Positions 45,172 to 54,568 of a stretch of DNA of 64,000 nt are shown in pieces. Made by a program: the position numbers and the translations under genes. The stretch is from JAQVIJ01 sp041287365 (lineage in GTDB: Bacteria; Desulfobacterota; Dissulfuribacteria; Dissulfuribacterales; DYLC01), in contig JBEULL010000019.1 in the NCBI GenBank assembly GCA_041287365.1, forward strand, positions 143,576 to 207,575. The letters are read 5' to 3'. Within the stretch, counting starts at the first letter, position 1. Every line of letters begins with the position of its first letter. The notes below the pieces were generated by a model. The model saw nothing but the letters and a program-made list of their open reading frames with translations, ran no database searches and had not been told where the DNA came from.

Positions 45172-45236
45172 TCGTTTTTTTAGCTGTGTATTGTGGGACT
45201 ATCATTAAAAGCAGGGTGTAATTCAGTCATAACTCC

Positions 45237-46721
45237 ATGCCCAACGCCTTTGTAGTCGCAGGAACTCAAAGTGGAGTGGGCAAGACCACGCTTACACTTG
45301 GCCTGCTTGCCGCCTTTGCGAGAAGGGGATTGCGAGTCTCCTCTTGTAAGATAGGACCGGATTTCATAGACCCAGGTCATCATGTACGGATCACAGGGAG
45401 GGCCTCTCGCAATCTGGACGGTTGGATGTTGTCCCGCGAGATAAATCGGTTGTTTTTTGCGAAACAGGCCATGGACAGCGACCTCGTTGTGATAGAAGGG
45501 GCTATGGGGCTCTTTGACGGCGCTGGTGCTGCATGCGAGGGCTCCACAGCCCAAATGGCCAAGTGGCTTTCTCTTCCTGTGCTTCTGGTGATAAATGCTC
45601 GCGGTCTCGCTCAAAGCGCCGCCGCCATTGTGCAGGGTTTTTCTCGGTTTGATGAAGGCCTGCACGTAAAATGGGTGGTCTTTAACGGCATCGGAAGCGC
45701 AAATCACCTGCGAATCCTTCAGGACTCCCTGGCATGTCTGCCTCAAGTCACCTGTCTTGGCGGGGTCTTGAAAAAAGAAGACATAGCTGTGCCGCAGCGC
45801 CATTTGGGGTTGATCACTGCTGATGATGCCTCTTTGAGCGCCCAGCGAATTCAGGAACTGGCTGAGTTTATTGAAAGTTCTTTGGACATTGACTTATTGT
45901 TACGAGAGCTCGCCACTGTTTCCTATGAGGATTTGCAGGCTGACCTGAGCATTTTTGAGCCTTGTCAGTCTAAAAGCCGTGTAACAATTGCTGTTGCAAA
46001 AGACAACGCCTTTTGTTTTTATTACCAGGAGAATTTGGAGCTGCTTAAGAACGCTGGTGCTGAATTGGTGTTTTTTTCTCCTCTAAAAGACAATCGCTTG
46101 CCTGACAACACTTGTGGCATCTATATAGGCGGAGGATATCCAGAGCTTCATGCCGCAGAACTCGAAAACAATGTATCCATGAAGAAGTGTATTGCTGAGG
46201 CATTTGATGCCGGTATGCCTATCTATGCCGAGTGCGGTGGGTTCATGTATCTCTGTAAGTCCATTCAAATAGACGAGGCGGCAAAGGAGATGGTGGGAAT
46301 TTTCCCATTTTACACTCGTATGATGAGTCGTTTTGCAAGTCTGGGCTATCGTGATGTGACTCTAAAAATCGACAGCCCATTGGGTAAGGCCGGGCAGGTT
46401 GTTCGAGGGCATGAATTCCATTACTCGAGACTTGTGCCCGATGGGCTACAGGAAGCGGTTTCCGCGCAGGAAGTGGTGCAGTTGTACGATGTACGCAATG
46501 CTGCCATGCAATATATTGGCAGCGAGGGTTTTTGTATAAAAAATACTGTTGGAAGCTATATTCATCTGCATTTTGCAAGCAATTTCCAAGTGGCCGAGAG
46601 CTTCGTGCAGGCCTGTGAGCACTTTGCGACATTACATGTGCGACGCCCTGATAAATTAGACACCTTTAAAAAATCCATTGAGTTATCTCGGCCCATCGTG
46701 CCGCGCGAAGGAGAGTTTTAG
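45237..46721 (+). CDS. cbiA: Cobyrinate a,c-diamide synthase
   Basis: The protein is 494 residues. The N-terminal ATPase domain has the P-loop AGTQSGVGKTTLTLGLLAAF and GAMGLFDGAG. The C-terminal class I glutaminase-like domain has IYIGGGYPELHA and the nucleophile Cys in YAECGGFMYL, with a late His in GHEFHYS. It amidates the a and c side chains of cobyrinate (or hydrogenobyrinate) with glutamine. Next to cbiC, an anaerobic cobalamin route is likely. Only these two pathway genes are in the window. Confidence 0.94.
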   Translation: MPNAFVVAGTQSGVGKTTLTLGLLAAFARRGLRVSSCKIGPDFIDPGHHVRITGRASRNLDGWMLSREINRLFFAKQAMDSDLVVIEGAMGLFDGAGAACEGSTAQMAKWLSLPVLLVINARGLAQSAAAIVQGFSRFDEGLHVKWVVFNGIGSANHLRILQDSLACLPQVTCLGGVLKKEDIAVPQRHLGLITADDASLSAQRIQELAEFIESSLDIDLLLRELATVSYEDLQADLSIFEPCQSKSRVTIAVAKDNAFCFYYQENLELLKNAGAELVFFSPLKDNRLPDNTCGIYIGGGYPELHAAELENNVSMKKCIAEAFDAGMPIYAECGGFMYLCKSIQIDEAAKEMVGIFPFYTRMMSRFASLGYRDVTLKIDSPLGKAGQVVRGHEFHYSRLVPDGLQEAVSAQEVVQLYDVRNAAMQYIGSEGFCIKNTVGSYIHLHFASNFQVAESFVQACEHFATLHVRRPDKLDTFKKSIELSRPIVPREGEF

Positions 46722-46794
46722 TTTTCAGATGTGCTCCTTGGAATATTGTGTGTCACGGTGTGATTTTTGAAAATTAGCAAACGGGGTTGGTTAT

Positions 46795-47412
46795 ATGACA
46801 TCGTTACCTGAAGATATCGAGCGGCAAAGTTTTGAGATAATAGACGGTTTGGTGCCGGAACATGATTATTCTCCTGCTAAATGGTTAATAGTGCGCCGCA
46901 TGATTCATTCCACAGGAGACGTGGAATTTGCCAAGACCACCCGTTTTCATGCAGACGCTGTGGCCTGTGGCGTGAAGGCGTTGAAGCGCGGTTGCACTGT
47001 CATTACCGACACGCAAATGCTTTTGGCTGGCATCAGTACAGGCAGACTTCGAAAACTGGGGGCAAAGGCCATATGCTATATCTCGGAAGACGATGTGCGA
47101 GCTGATGCGGTAACGAAGGGTATAACCCGCGCTATGGCTGCCATGGACAAGGCCCTGCCAGTTATGAACGGTTCCATTGTGGCCATAGGTAATGCACCCA
47201 CCGCCTTGCTCAGGCTCATGGAGCATGTGGATAACGGTCTGGCATCTCCTGCACTGATCATCGGTCTTCCTGTGGGCTTTGTCAATTGTTTCGAATCCAA
47301 GGAGATGCTGGCATCCAAGTCGTATCCATTTATCACATCACTTGGTCCCAAGGGCGGCTCAGGTCTGGCGGCCAGTGTTGTGAACGCACTGGCAATTATG
47401 GCATTGCAGTGA
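46795..47412 (+). CDS. cbiC: Cobalt-precorrin-8 methylmutase
   Basis: The protein is 205 residues, the family length. The catalytic His is in RRMIHSTGDVEF (about 40), followed by FHADAVACGVKALKRGC and TDTQMLLAGIS; the C-terminal VGFVNCFESKEML is also conserved. It moves the C11 methyl group to C12 to form cobyrinate, the substrate of CbiA encoded upstream. It lies 73 bases after cbiA and 25 before the PfkB kinase. Confidence 0.95.
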   Translation: MTSLPEDIERQSFEIIDGLVPEHDYSPAKWLIVRRMIHSTGDVEFAKTTRFHADAVACGVKALKRGCTVITDTQMLLAGISTGRLRKLGAKAICYISEDDVRADAVTKGITRAMAAMDKALPVMNGSIVAIGNAPTALLRLMEHVDNGLASPALIIGLPVGFVNCFESKEMLASKSYPFITSLGPKGGSGLAASVVNALAIMALQ

Positions 47413-47437
47413 AATATGGTTTCTTGCTAAGGAGTAA

Positions 47438-48484
47438 ATGATGGATTTTGCAGGTTGCGGAGCCTTGAATCTCGACATCATATATGAGCTTCAATCTTCG
47501 GATTTTTCGAATGTTTTAGGCTTTGACCTTCAACCTGGACATGAGGTGGTGCTGCCGCGAGAAAGACTTGCAGGCACTTTGGAGCGTCTTTCGGAACACG
47601 GCCGAATGATTGCCAGAAGCGGAGGTGGGTCTGCTGCCAACACCATGTGTATTCTGGCTGCAATGGGCCGTACAACCATGTTTTTCGGAGTGGCAGGGGC
47701 CGAAAAGGCCGGAGAGGAGGTTATCGCCTCCATGAGGGGAGTGGATACTTCTCTGGTGCAAAGGCTAAATGAAAATCAGGTATGTATCGTGCTTTTGAGC
47801 AGGAAAAGCAGGGATCGGGGGTTGTGTGTTTTTTCCGCTTCACAATCCCTTTTCGAAGTACCTGAAACCTGGATGAAGGCCCTGCCGCATGTGCGGTGTC
47901 TGCATCTATCTTCCTTTTCTAACCCTCGGCAACTTAGGCTTCAGGAGGAACTGGCTGGTCATCTCGAGGCGCATCAGCTCCTGAGTCTGGACCCAGGTGA
48001 AATATATTCTGCTCTGGGAAGAGAAAGGCTTACGGGATTGCTGAAGCGCACTAATATTTTGTTCATAACAGAACACGAAGTGGAGCTGCTGACCGGTATG
48101 GCCGTGTATGATGGAGCAAAATGTCTTTTGTCCATGCTTTGTTCACATCGGCCGGAATTCAAACTTTTTGAGCAGACGGCCGGGGCCATAGTAGTGGTAA
48201 AACAGGGTAAAAAGGGGGCTGCAGCCTTTGGTTGCGATGGCCTTATCTTGCAAATGAATGCCTGCGAGGTGAAAGAGGTGGTGGACACTACCGGCGCAGG
48301 CGATGCCTTCAATGCAGGTTTTTTAAGTGCCATGTTCGCAGGCGAAGGGCTTGAGGTCTGTATAAAAGAAGGTCATCGTATGGCTGCGCTGTCCATTTCA
48401 GATTTTGGCAGGAACTGGCTGAATGTCCTTGTAGCTTCCGATGGGTTTTTTCAACATCTAAAGGGGATCGGTCTACCGGTATGA
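47438..48484 (+). CDS. PfkB-family carbohydrate/nucleoside kinase
   Basis: The protein is 348 residues. The N-terminal signature is RSGGGSAANTMCILAAMG (about 53-70), and the C-terminal one DTTGAGDAFNAGF (about 286-298) contains the catalytic Asp and anion hole. The ATP-binding segment AIVVVKQGKKGAAAF is present. Two ATGs are adjacent at the start after AAGGAG. The substrate is not readable: ribokinase, adenosine-type and sugar kinases share these marks. It sits between cobalamin genes and a sigma54 regulator, overlapping the latter by four bases. Confidence 0.88.
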   Translation: MMDFAGCGALNLDIIYELQSSDFSNVLGFDLQPGHEVVLPRERLAGTLERLSEHGRMIARSGGGSAANTMCILAAMGRTTMFFGVAGAEKAGEEVIASMRGVDTSLVQRLNENQVCIVLLSRKSRDRGLCVFSASQSLFEVPETWMKALPHVRCLHLSSFSNPRQLRLQEELAGHLEAHQLLSLDPGEIYSALGRERLTGLLKRTNILFITEHEVELLTGMAVYDGAKCLLSMLCSHRPEFKLFEQTAGAIVVVKQGKKGAAAFGCDGLILQMNACEVKEVVDTTGAGDAFNAGFLSAMFAGEGLEVCIKEGHRMAALSISDFGRNWLNVLVASDGFFQHLKGIGLPV

Positions 48485-50253
48485 ACGATGATAAGAACTT
48501 AGCCAATGATTTTGGCGTTCGTGCGTGGCTTGCCGTCAAACGGCTTCCCATGAACGACGAATGCAAAAATTTGGCTAATCTGATACTTGATGCCATAAGT
48601 GAGGGTGTCTTTACCATAGACAAGGATTTTTGCATCATTGAATTCAATAAAACTGCTGAACGAATAACCGGCTGGAAACGGGAGGATGTGATCGGCAAAA
48701 GATGTAAAGATATCTTCCGATCCAATATATGTGATTCCAATTGCATGCTTGCTCGAAGCGTAAGCTGCCTCATGCGCCTGAGTAATCAGCGGGTGTTCAT
48801 CAAAACAGCCTCAGGTCGTACACTGCCCATCAGTATTGCATCCGCCCCCCTGTTCGATGAACAAGGCGATCTCATCGGTGGAGTCGAGACCTTCAGGGAC
48901 ATCACCAAATCCGTGGAGCAGGAGTTGATTCTGGACAGTGTGGCCGACGGTGTGTTTACCGTGGACGAGGAGTTTCGCATCACTCTATTCAACAAAGCAG
49001 CTCAAAAAATCACAGGATACACGGCGGAAGAGGCCATGGGCAGACACTGCCACGAGGTCTTTCGTTCCAGTATCTGCGGAAATGCCTGTGCGTTGAATCA
49101 GAGCATGAAGAAAAGGCAGGCCGTGCTCAATTGTTCAGCTCAAATCGATCAGAAGTCAGGAAAACGTATTGCTATCAGTATAAGTGCTGCTCCGATTCTG
49201 GATGATGAAGGCAATGTCATCGGTGGAGTTGAGACATTTCGAGACCTGACCGAGATTCAGGCCCTGCGAAAACAGGTGACTCAATATTATACCTTCGGTG
49301 ATATCATCAGCAAAACCGCCTCCATGCAGCGCATCTTCGACATTTTGCCTGAGATCGCCAAAAGTGACAGCAACGTCCTGGTTTTGGGAGAAAGCGGCAC
49401 GGGAAAGGAGCTCATAGCCCGCGCCCTGCACAACTACAGTAATCGTGCCAAAGGCCCGTTTGTTGCAGTAAACTGCGGTGCCCTGCCTGATACGCTTTTG
49501 GAATCAGAACTGTTCGGGTACAAGGCAGGTGCCTTTACAGATGCCAAAAAGGACAGGCCTGGCAGATTCGCTGCGGCTGAAAAGGGCACCATCTTTCTGG
49601 ATGAGATAGGCGATATCTCACCCGCCCTTCAGGTGAAACTCCTGCGCGTGCTGCAAAGCAAGACCTATGAACCCCTTGGTTCTAATCAGCCAGTTCAGGC
49701 CAATGTGCGAGTGATAGCGGCTACCAATAAGGATTTGGCGGCATTGGTGAAGGAAGGCAGGTTTCGTGAGGACCTGTTCTATCGTTTGAACGTGGTGAAG
49801 ATCACACTTCCTCCCCTTCGGGAACGTAAAAATGATATCCCTCTTCTGGTGCAGCATTTTATCAATAAATTCAATGTACAGAAGGATAAGTCCATAGAAG
49901 GTATGTCCGATACCGCAATGTATCTGTTGATGCAGTATGACTTTCCGGGCAACATTCGAGAATTGGAAAATATTGTGGAATATGCCTTCATTCTCTGCGC
50001 TTCCGGTCTGATTCAGCCACAGCACCTGCCTGAGCCCTTTAATTCCGTGAGAGTGGAAAAGGAGCAGATGGGGTTGCAACTGGAAAAGCCGTTAAGTTTA
50101 GCCGAGATAGAAAAAAGGGCGATATATACCGCGCTGGAGCGCAACCGTTTCCGCAAAATGGCCACGTGCAGAGAGCTTGGCATCTCCAAGGATACGCTGC
50201 GCAGAAAGATTCAGCTTTACAATATCGAACTGCCTGATATCTCTGATGATTGA
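48481..50253 (+). CDS. Sigma54-dependent transcriptional activator with two Cys-bearing PAS domains
   Basis: The protein is 590 residues from ATG 48481, which overlaps the kinase stop as ATGA; ATG 48550 is an alternative. Two PAS domains (about 30-145 and 150-255) each hold Cys clusters (FRSNICDSNC and FRSSICGNAC), which may sense redox or hold a metal. The AAA+ domain has Walker A GESGTGKE, the sigma54-contact loop GAFTDA (usual form GAFTGA), Walker B GTIFLDEIGD and the Arg finger region FREDLFYRLNV. A Fis-type helix-turn-helix ends it (about 545-585). The target may be the glnB-amtB region downstream, but no clear -24/-12 promoter was found there. Confidence 0.93.
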   Translation: MNDDKNLANDFGVRAWLAVKRLPMNDECKNLANLILDAISEGVFTIDKDFCIIEFNKTAERITGWKREDVIGKRCKDIFRSNICDSNCMLARSVSCLMRLSNQRVFIKTASGRTLPISIASAPLFDEQGDLIGGVETFRDITKSVEQELILDSVADGVFTVDEEFRITLFNKAAQKITGYTAEEAMGRHCHEVFRSSICGNACALNQSMKKRQAVLNCSAQIDQKSGKRIAISISAAPILDDEGNVIGGVETFRDLTEIQALRKQVTQYYTFGDIISKTASMQRIFDILPEIAKSDSNVLVLGESGTGKELIARALHNYSNRAKGPFVAVNCGALPDTLLESELFGYKAGAFTDAKKDRPGRFAAAEKGTIFLDEIGDISPALQVKLLRVLQSKTYEPLGSNQPVQANVRVIAATNKDLAALVKEGRFREDLFYRLNVVKITLPPLRERKNDIPLLVQHFINKFNVQKDKSIEGMSDTAMYLLMQYDFPGNIRELENIVEYAFILCASGLIQPQHLPEPFNSVRVEKEQMGLQLEKPLSLAEIEKRAIYTALERNRFRKMATCRELGISKDTLRRKIQLYNIELPDISDD

Positions 50254-50420
50254 TGGTTTAGCAAAAATTTGCCGACTACACAGGGAATGTTTAATTGTTA
50301 ATGTTGAATGCTGAATTGTGGTAAAATTCATCTTAATTCAATATACAACATCAAACATTTTTTTACGAGACCATCAAGATTGATTATTGGCACAATCGCA
50401 AGTTATTGTCAGGAGCAGCT

Positions 50421-50759
50421 ATGAAAAAGATTGAAGCTATTATTCGTCCAATGAAGCTGAATGAAGTAAAGGATGCCCTGAATCAATTGGGCATAAAGGG
50501 CATGACGGTCTCGGAGGTGCGAGGCTATGGACGTCAAAGGGGACATTCAGAGATATATCGTGGAGTGGAGTACGTGGTGAATTTTCTGCCGAAAGTCAAG
50601 ATAGAGCTTGTCTTGCAGAATGAACAGGTGGAGGCTGTGATAGACAGGATATGCGAAACAGCCGGCACAGGAACGGTAGGAGACGGCAAGATATTTGTCA
50701 TGCCAATGGAAGATGTTGTACGCGTTAGAACTGGAGAGAGGGGTGCAGAGGCTGTTTAG
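50421..50759 (+). CDS. glnB: Nitrogen regulatory protein PII
   Basis: About 112 residues from ATG 50421, with AGGAG five bases upstream. The T loop GRQRGHSEIYRGVEYVVNFLPK keeps the Tyr at position 51 that is uridylylated in many bacteria. The ATP site TAGTGTVGDGKIFV pattern (here ETAGTGTVGDGKIFVMPMEDVVRVRTGERG in parts) is intact. PII reports 2-oxoglutarate and ATP/ADP levels and here probably gates the AmtB channel encoded next. A GAACAA-TT-TTGTTC palindrome (50775-50788) lies in the 210-base gap before amtB. Confidence 0.96.
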   Translation: MKKIEAIIRPMKLNEVKDALNQLGIKGMTVSEVRGYGRQRGHSEIYRGVEYVVNFLPKVKIELVLQNEQVEAVIDRICETAGTGTVGDGKIFVMPMEDVVRVRTGERGAEAV

Positions 50760-50970
50760 AGTTTTTTATGTCAGGAACAATTTTGTTCAATTATTGCATA
50801 TTATTACAAAAATGTAGGTTTTTTGTGATCACATCCAAGCTATGCGGATGTTTCTTCTGTTAAATCAATGTATTACAATCAGTGTTTTCATGGTATGTAA
50901 TTTGCTTTTATGTTCAAAATGGTTTGTATAGCTATAACATATAAATTTTTGAACAGAAAAGAGTGATTAC

Positions 50971-52200
50971 ATGGTTCAGATTCAGGCAGGTGATACGGCT
51001 TTTATGTTGGTGGCTGCCGCCCTGGTGCTTTTGATGGTGCCTGGGCTCGCCCTTTTTTACGGCGGAATGGTGAGAAGTAAAAATGTTCTTGGCACCATTA
51101 TGCAGAGTTTTTTTCTTATTTCGGTAGTTGGCCTTGAATGGGTGTATCTGGGTTATTCCATGTCTTTCGGCCCGGATATCAATGGCATTACCGGCAGTCT
51201 TGCCTGGTTCGGTTTGAGCGGTGTGGGAGTGGCGCCAAATGGTGATTATGCCTCGACCATTCCTCAATCTGTATTTATGATATATCAGTGCATGTTCGCC
51301 ATTATCACGCCTGCACTTATCTCGGGTGCATTTGCCGAGCGTATGCGTTTTGCGCCATTTTTGTTGTTCAGTCTGTTCTGGGCCGTTTTGGTCTATAATC
51401 CTGTCTGTCACTGGGTCTGGGGTAACGGTGGTTGGCTGAAGGCCATGGGCGTGCTGGATTTTGCAGGTGGGTTGGTGGTGCATTTGAGTTCAGGTGCGTC
51501 CGCCCTGGCCGTAATTCTCGTGGTAGGAAGGCGTAAGGGCTATGGAAGGCAGGAGATGCTGCCCCACAATCTGCCCATGACACTTATCGGTACGGGTTTA
51601 TTGTGGTTCGGATGGTTTGGATTCAATGCAGGCAGCGCCCTGGCTGCCGATGGTATAGCCGCTAACGCCTTTGTCTCCACACACCTTGCCGGTATGGCAG
51701 GCATGGCGATGTGGGTGCTGGCCGAGTGGATACACAGGGGCAAGCCCACCACGCTGGGAGCTGCCTCCGGAGCAGTGGCCGGGCTTGCCACAGTGACGCC
51801 GGCAGCGGGTTTCGTGGGGCCGAATGCAGCGGTATTTATAGGTCTTCTGGCCGGTATGACTTGTTATTGGGCTGTGGCGCTGAAACCACGCATAGGCTAT
51901 GACGACAGCCTGGATGTGGTGGGCATACATGGTTTGAGCGGGGTTGTGGGCACACTGTGTCTTGGTGTGTTTGCCTCGAAGATGGTGAACCCGGCTGGTT
52001 CAGACGGTCTTTTGGCAGGCAATGCAAAATTTTTTGTAATTCAACTCATAGGTGTGATTACGGTGTCGCTTTACGCCTTTGTGGTGACCTTTGTGCTGGC
52101 CAAGGCCATAGACGCCATGATGGGGCTCAGGGTATCAGAGGCATTCGAGGTGGATGGACTGGACCTCAGCGAGCATAGCGAGACGGCCTACAGCCATTAG
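50971..52200 (+). CDS. amtB: Ammonium transporter
   Basis: The protein is 409 residues with about 11 transmembrane helices. The twin pore His residues are in FAGGLVVHLSSGASAL and VVGIHGLSGVVGTL. The acidic recruitment site is in the VYNPVCHWVWG loop, and the C-terminal cytoplasmic tail EVDGLDLSEHSETAYSH matches the PII-binding tail. It conducts ammonia or ammonium under nitrogen limitation. It follows glnB as in most bacteria. No signal peptide extension is present. Confidence 0.96.
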   Translation: MVQIQAGDTAFMLVAAALVLLMVPGLALFYGGMVRSKNVLGTIMQSFFLISVVGLEWVYLGYSMSFGPDINGITGSLAWFGLSGVGVAPNGDYASTIPQSVFMIYQCMFAIITPALISGAFAERMRFAPFLLFSLFWAVLVYNPVCHWVWGNGGWLKAMGVLDFAGGLVVHLSSGASALAVILVVGRRKGYGRQEMLPHNLPMTLIGTGLLWFGWFGFNAGSALAADGIAANAFVSTHLAGMAGMAMWVLAEWIHRGKPTTLGAASGAVAGLATVTPAAGFVGPNAAVFIGLLAGMTCYWAVALKPRIGYDDSLDVVGIHGLSGVVGTLCLGVFASKMVNPAGSDGLLAGNAKFFVIQLIGVITVSLYAFVVTFVLAKAIDAMMGLRVSEAFEVDGLDLSEHSETAYSH

Positions 52201-52223
52201 AAGACGGTTTTTTCTCATTTAAT

Positions 52224-52253
52224 GGAGGTTCCAAACTTTTGGGGCCTCCTTTT
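52224..52253 (+). terminator. Rho-independent terminator after amtB
   Basis: GGAGGTTCC (52224-52232) pairs with GGGGCCTCC (52241-52249), nine pairs with two G-T, with an eight-base loop AAACTTTT. TTTT follows. It lies 24 bases after the amtB stop. Confidence 0.85.
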
Positions 52254-52321
52254 CCATTATCCTGAATGAATCAAGTCTCTATTCAGCCTGTCTGTTTTTG
52301 ATGCTATATCCCGTTAATATA

Positions 52322-52344
52322 GTTGCAATAATATTTATTGTAAC
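52322..52344. promoter_or_regulatory. Palindrome GTTGCAATAA-TAT-TTATTGTAAC
   Basis: Ten-base arms with one mismatch. The GTTGCAA half site recurs at 52783-52803 in the same intergenic region, which suggests a regulator binding site rather than chance. Confidence 0.45.
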
Positions 52345-52782
52345 TTACATGTCTGTTCATAGCATCTGATATCTAACACATCCAACCGACAAAAACCTGC
52401 CTCAAAAAGAACATACTCCAAAAAATTGTGGTTATGATGGGCGCAAATTGCGTCTTGATTAAATGCCATTTTTGGGGTCAATCGTCAATTCTGCCTTGCA
52501 GTAGCCTTATTTTTTTTAAAAAATTGCCTGTATTGATTTGAAACACTCTAAGAACATGAATGGTAACCCCTAAAAGGAATTTGATTGTATGAGCGCTTAT
52601 TGAGCCATTGTTATTTGTCATAATGGCTTAAAATTAGCCCATAAATTTATAGATATTGGGCTTTATAAAGCTATAGATGTCTTGATTGCTTTTATTGTAT
52701 AAAACTTAACAATTTGATTTTATAGATAAAAATACCATAAGAGATGCCTGTTGACAATACAAAAAACTGAACTGGCATTCAG

Positions 52783-52803
52783 GTTGCAATGTATAGTTGC
52801 AAC
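52783..52803. promoter_or_regulatory. Palindrome GTTGCAA-N7-TTGCAAC
   Basis: Perfect seven-base arms around TGTATAG. The centre overlaps a possible -10 element TATAGT. It lies 135 bases before the small membrane protein gene. A further TTGCAAC occurs right before the MerR gene (54548). Confidence 0.5.
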
Positions 52804-52937
52804 AGAATAAATAAGAAATTTAGAAAAGCAGGATTCGAAACACATTGAAACAATTATGCTGCTCAGGTAATCATTGAACTTAGATTTTAATAATTTTATT
52901 ATGCTAAGTTAAAATTTTATAAGAAAGGAGAAAGGCC

Positions 52938-53174
52938 ATGAGTACTATCACCCTTACAAGAAAATATATAGGCAGATTGTCAAACATGAGTTCAAAACCG
53001 GTTTCCGGAACAACATCCAGGGAGCATGGAGCCACATCCATCACCGAAATCTGCTTGATGTGTTTCACCTTTGTCCTATTTTTGGTAATGGGACCGTTTT
53101 CTGCCATAGCAGTGGTGCCGAGTCTCATGTCTTTGGCTCCATCGGAAGACATGCAGGAGCCACAACATGTGTAG
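52938..53174 (+). CDS. Small single-span membrane protein upstream of NrfD
   Basis: The protein is 78 residues, with GAAAGGAG immediately upstream of the ATG, the best evidence that it is translated. The first 35 residues are polar and basic; residues about 39-65 are a transmembrane helix (core LMCFTFVLFLVMGPFSAIAVV); the tail is short and acidic. I know no family for it. It precedes an NrfD-like gene by 66 bases and may be a small partner subunit or regulator of that membrane protein. Confidence 0.7.
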   Translation: MSTITLTRKYIGRLSNMSSKPVSGTTSREHGATSITEICLMCFTFVLFLVMGPFSAIAVVPSLMSLAPSEDMQEPQHV

Positions 53175-53240
53175 TTTGAATATAAGGCTGATTTGACCAT
53201 AACGGTCTGAATTTTAATTAACTCTTCAAGGAGGTTTGTC

Positions 53241-54443
53241 ATGGCAACTAATGTATCGTCCGTTTTGTCGTCCATTGGCGCTCTGGCCGAGCCGAGGCTG
53301 GCCAGTGCAAAGGTTACAGGGTTCACAATGCTTGCCCTGTTGTTGACAGCTATCGGTCTGGGGGTCGGTGTTTATGGCTTTGTCGTGGGGCATGAGCACC
53401 TGTATGCGGTGACAAGAGAGGTTCCATGGGGCATTCTCATCTCATCATACGCCTATTTTGCCATTATCTCCACAGGGTTGTGTGTGTTGGCTGCCATCAG
53501 CCACGTGTTCGGCGGGAATGCCTTGGCCCCATTGGCCAATAGAGGGGTGTATCTTTCCATCATAAGCATCCTGTCGGCGTTTTCCATCATCGGAATGGAG
53601 CTGGAGAGCCCATGGCGCATGCTTATTTATAATGTGTTGACCCCTAATCTGTCATCCAATATCTGGTGGATGGGTACACTCTATGGTTTGGCGGTCGCAT
53701 GTATGGCAGTGGAATTTTTGGCCATTTTGATGGGTAGATTCGGAATAGCCGTGGCTATAGGCTGTATAGGTGCCTTGGCGGAAGTCGGGGCTAACAGCAA
53801 TCTGGGCGCGGTGTTCGCCACTTTGGCCGCTCGTCCTTTCTGGTATGGCGCTCAGCTTCCGGTCTATTTTCTGGCCTCTTCCGTCACTTGCGGCGCGGCG
53901 GCCATCATCATGTTCACTCACATCGCATATAAACTGCGTGGCGAAGAGGTGGATTCCGAGACCAAGGCAGGCCTGAAGAGCGCAGGCAAGATTCTGACCA
54001 TGATGCTCTTTCTGCTGGCCGTTGCCACTGTATGGCGCACCATAGTCTTCTTTACCGGCGAAACAGAGCTTTCCAGCGCCGCAGTTGCCAACCTTCTGAC
54101 AGGGCCTATGTCCACCAATTTCTGGCTCTTTGAGACTATCATCGGCATGGTGATACCCATAGGTCTGTTGCTGTTCAGCAGAATGGAGAACCTGGCAGCC
54201 ATGTCCTCTGCTTCCCTGATGGTTCTTGTGGGTGCATTCTTCCAGAGATATGACCTGGTGACTTTAGGACAGCAGACTCCGGTTTATTACGGATTGGATT
54301 CCAGTCTTCCGAGCTTTATGGGCTATACTCCATCCGCCGGCGAGCTCCTGGTGTTGATGGGTGGCATCTCCCTGACATTCTTTGGATTCTTGCTTGGAGA
54401 AAGACTGTTCGGCAAGGTCTTCAGACATAGCGGCCATCATTAA
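53241..54443 (+). CDS. NrfD/PsrC-like integral membrane protein
   Basis: The protein is 400 residues with about nine to ten transmembrane helices. The N-terminal half has TREVPWGILISSYAYFAIISTGLCVLA, matching the NrfD/PsrC pattern (P-W-G near the first helices), and the C-terminal half has NFWLFETIIGMVIPIGLLLFS. In polysulfide, tetrathionate, nitrite and alternative complex III systems this subunit exchanges electrons with quinone and pairs with Fe-S and catalytic subunits. None of these is adjacent, so it is an orphan here. AAGGAGG precedes the ATG. Sulfur-compound metabolism is a guess only. Confidence 0.85.
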   Translation: MATNVSSVLSSIGALAEPRLASAKVTGFTMLALLLTAIGLGVGVYGFVVGHEHLYAVTREVPWGILISSYAYFAIISTGLCVLAAISHVFGGNALAPLANRGVYLSIISILSAFSIIGMELESPWRMLIYNVLTPNLSSNIWWMGTLYGLAVACMAVEFLAILMGRFGIAVAIGCIGALAEVGANSNLGAVFATLAARPFWYGAQLPVYFLASSVTCGAAAIIMFTHIAYKLRGEEVDSETKAGLKSAGKILTMMLFLLAVATVWRTIVFFTGETELSSAAVANLLTGPMSTNFWLFETIIGMVIPIGLLLFSRMENLAAMSSASLMVLVGAFFQRYDLVTLGQQTPVYYGLDSSLPSFMGYTPSAGELLVLMGGISLTFFGFLLGERLFGKVFRHSGHH

Positions 54444-54462
54444 AATTCGTATCGAGTTGTGA

Positions 54463-54490
54463 GCAGGGGCGGGCAGTGAACCGCTCCTGC
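54463..54490 (+). terminator. Strong hairpin after the NrfD-like gene
   Basis: GCAGGGGCGG (54463-54472) pairs with CCGCTCCTGC (54481-54490) with one G-T pair and an eight-base loop. No T-run follows, so it may be a pause, processing or attenuation site before the MerR gene instead of a full terminator. Confidence 0.5.
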
Positions 54491-54568
54491 CCTAACTTGT
54501 CTGAAATAAACTTTTTGAAATTGTAACTAATTTAATTTTGCCACGCCTTGCAACAAGGAGAGATAAAT

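Larger units (their letters stand above)
52254..52937. other. AT-rich non-coding region before the small membrane/NrfD genes
   Basis: About 680 bases with stops in all frames and no plausible gene. It is strongly AT-rich and holds two GTTGCAA-type palindromes (listed separately) and TTGACA near 52750. It probably carries promoters and operators for the operon starting at 52938. Confidence 0.6.

Noticed and set aside
50387..50410. TGGCAC before glnB as a sigma54 promoter
   Set aside because: The -12 TTGC element is not at the required spacing.
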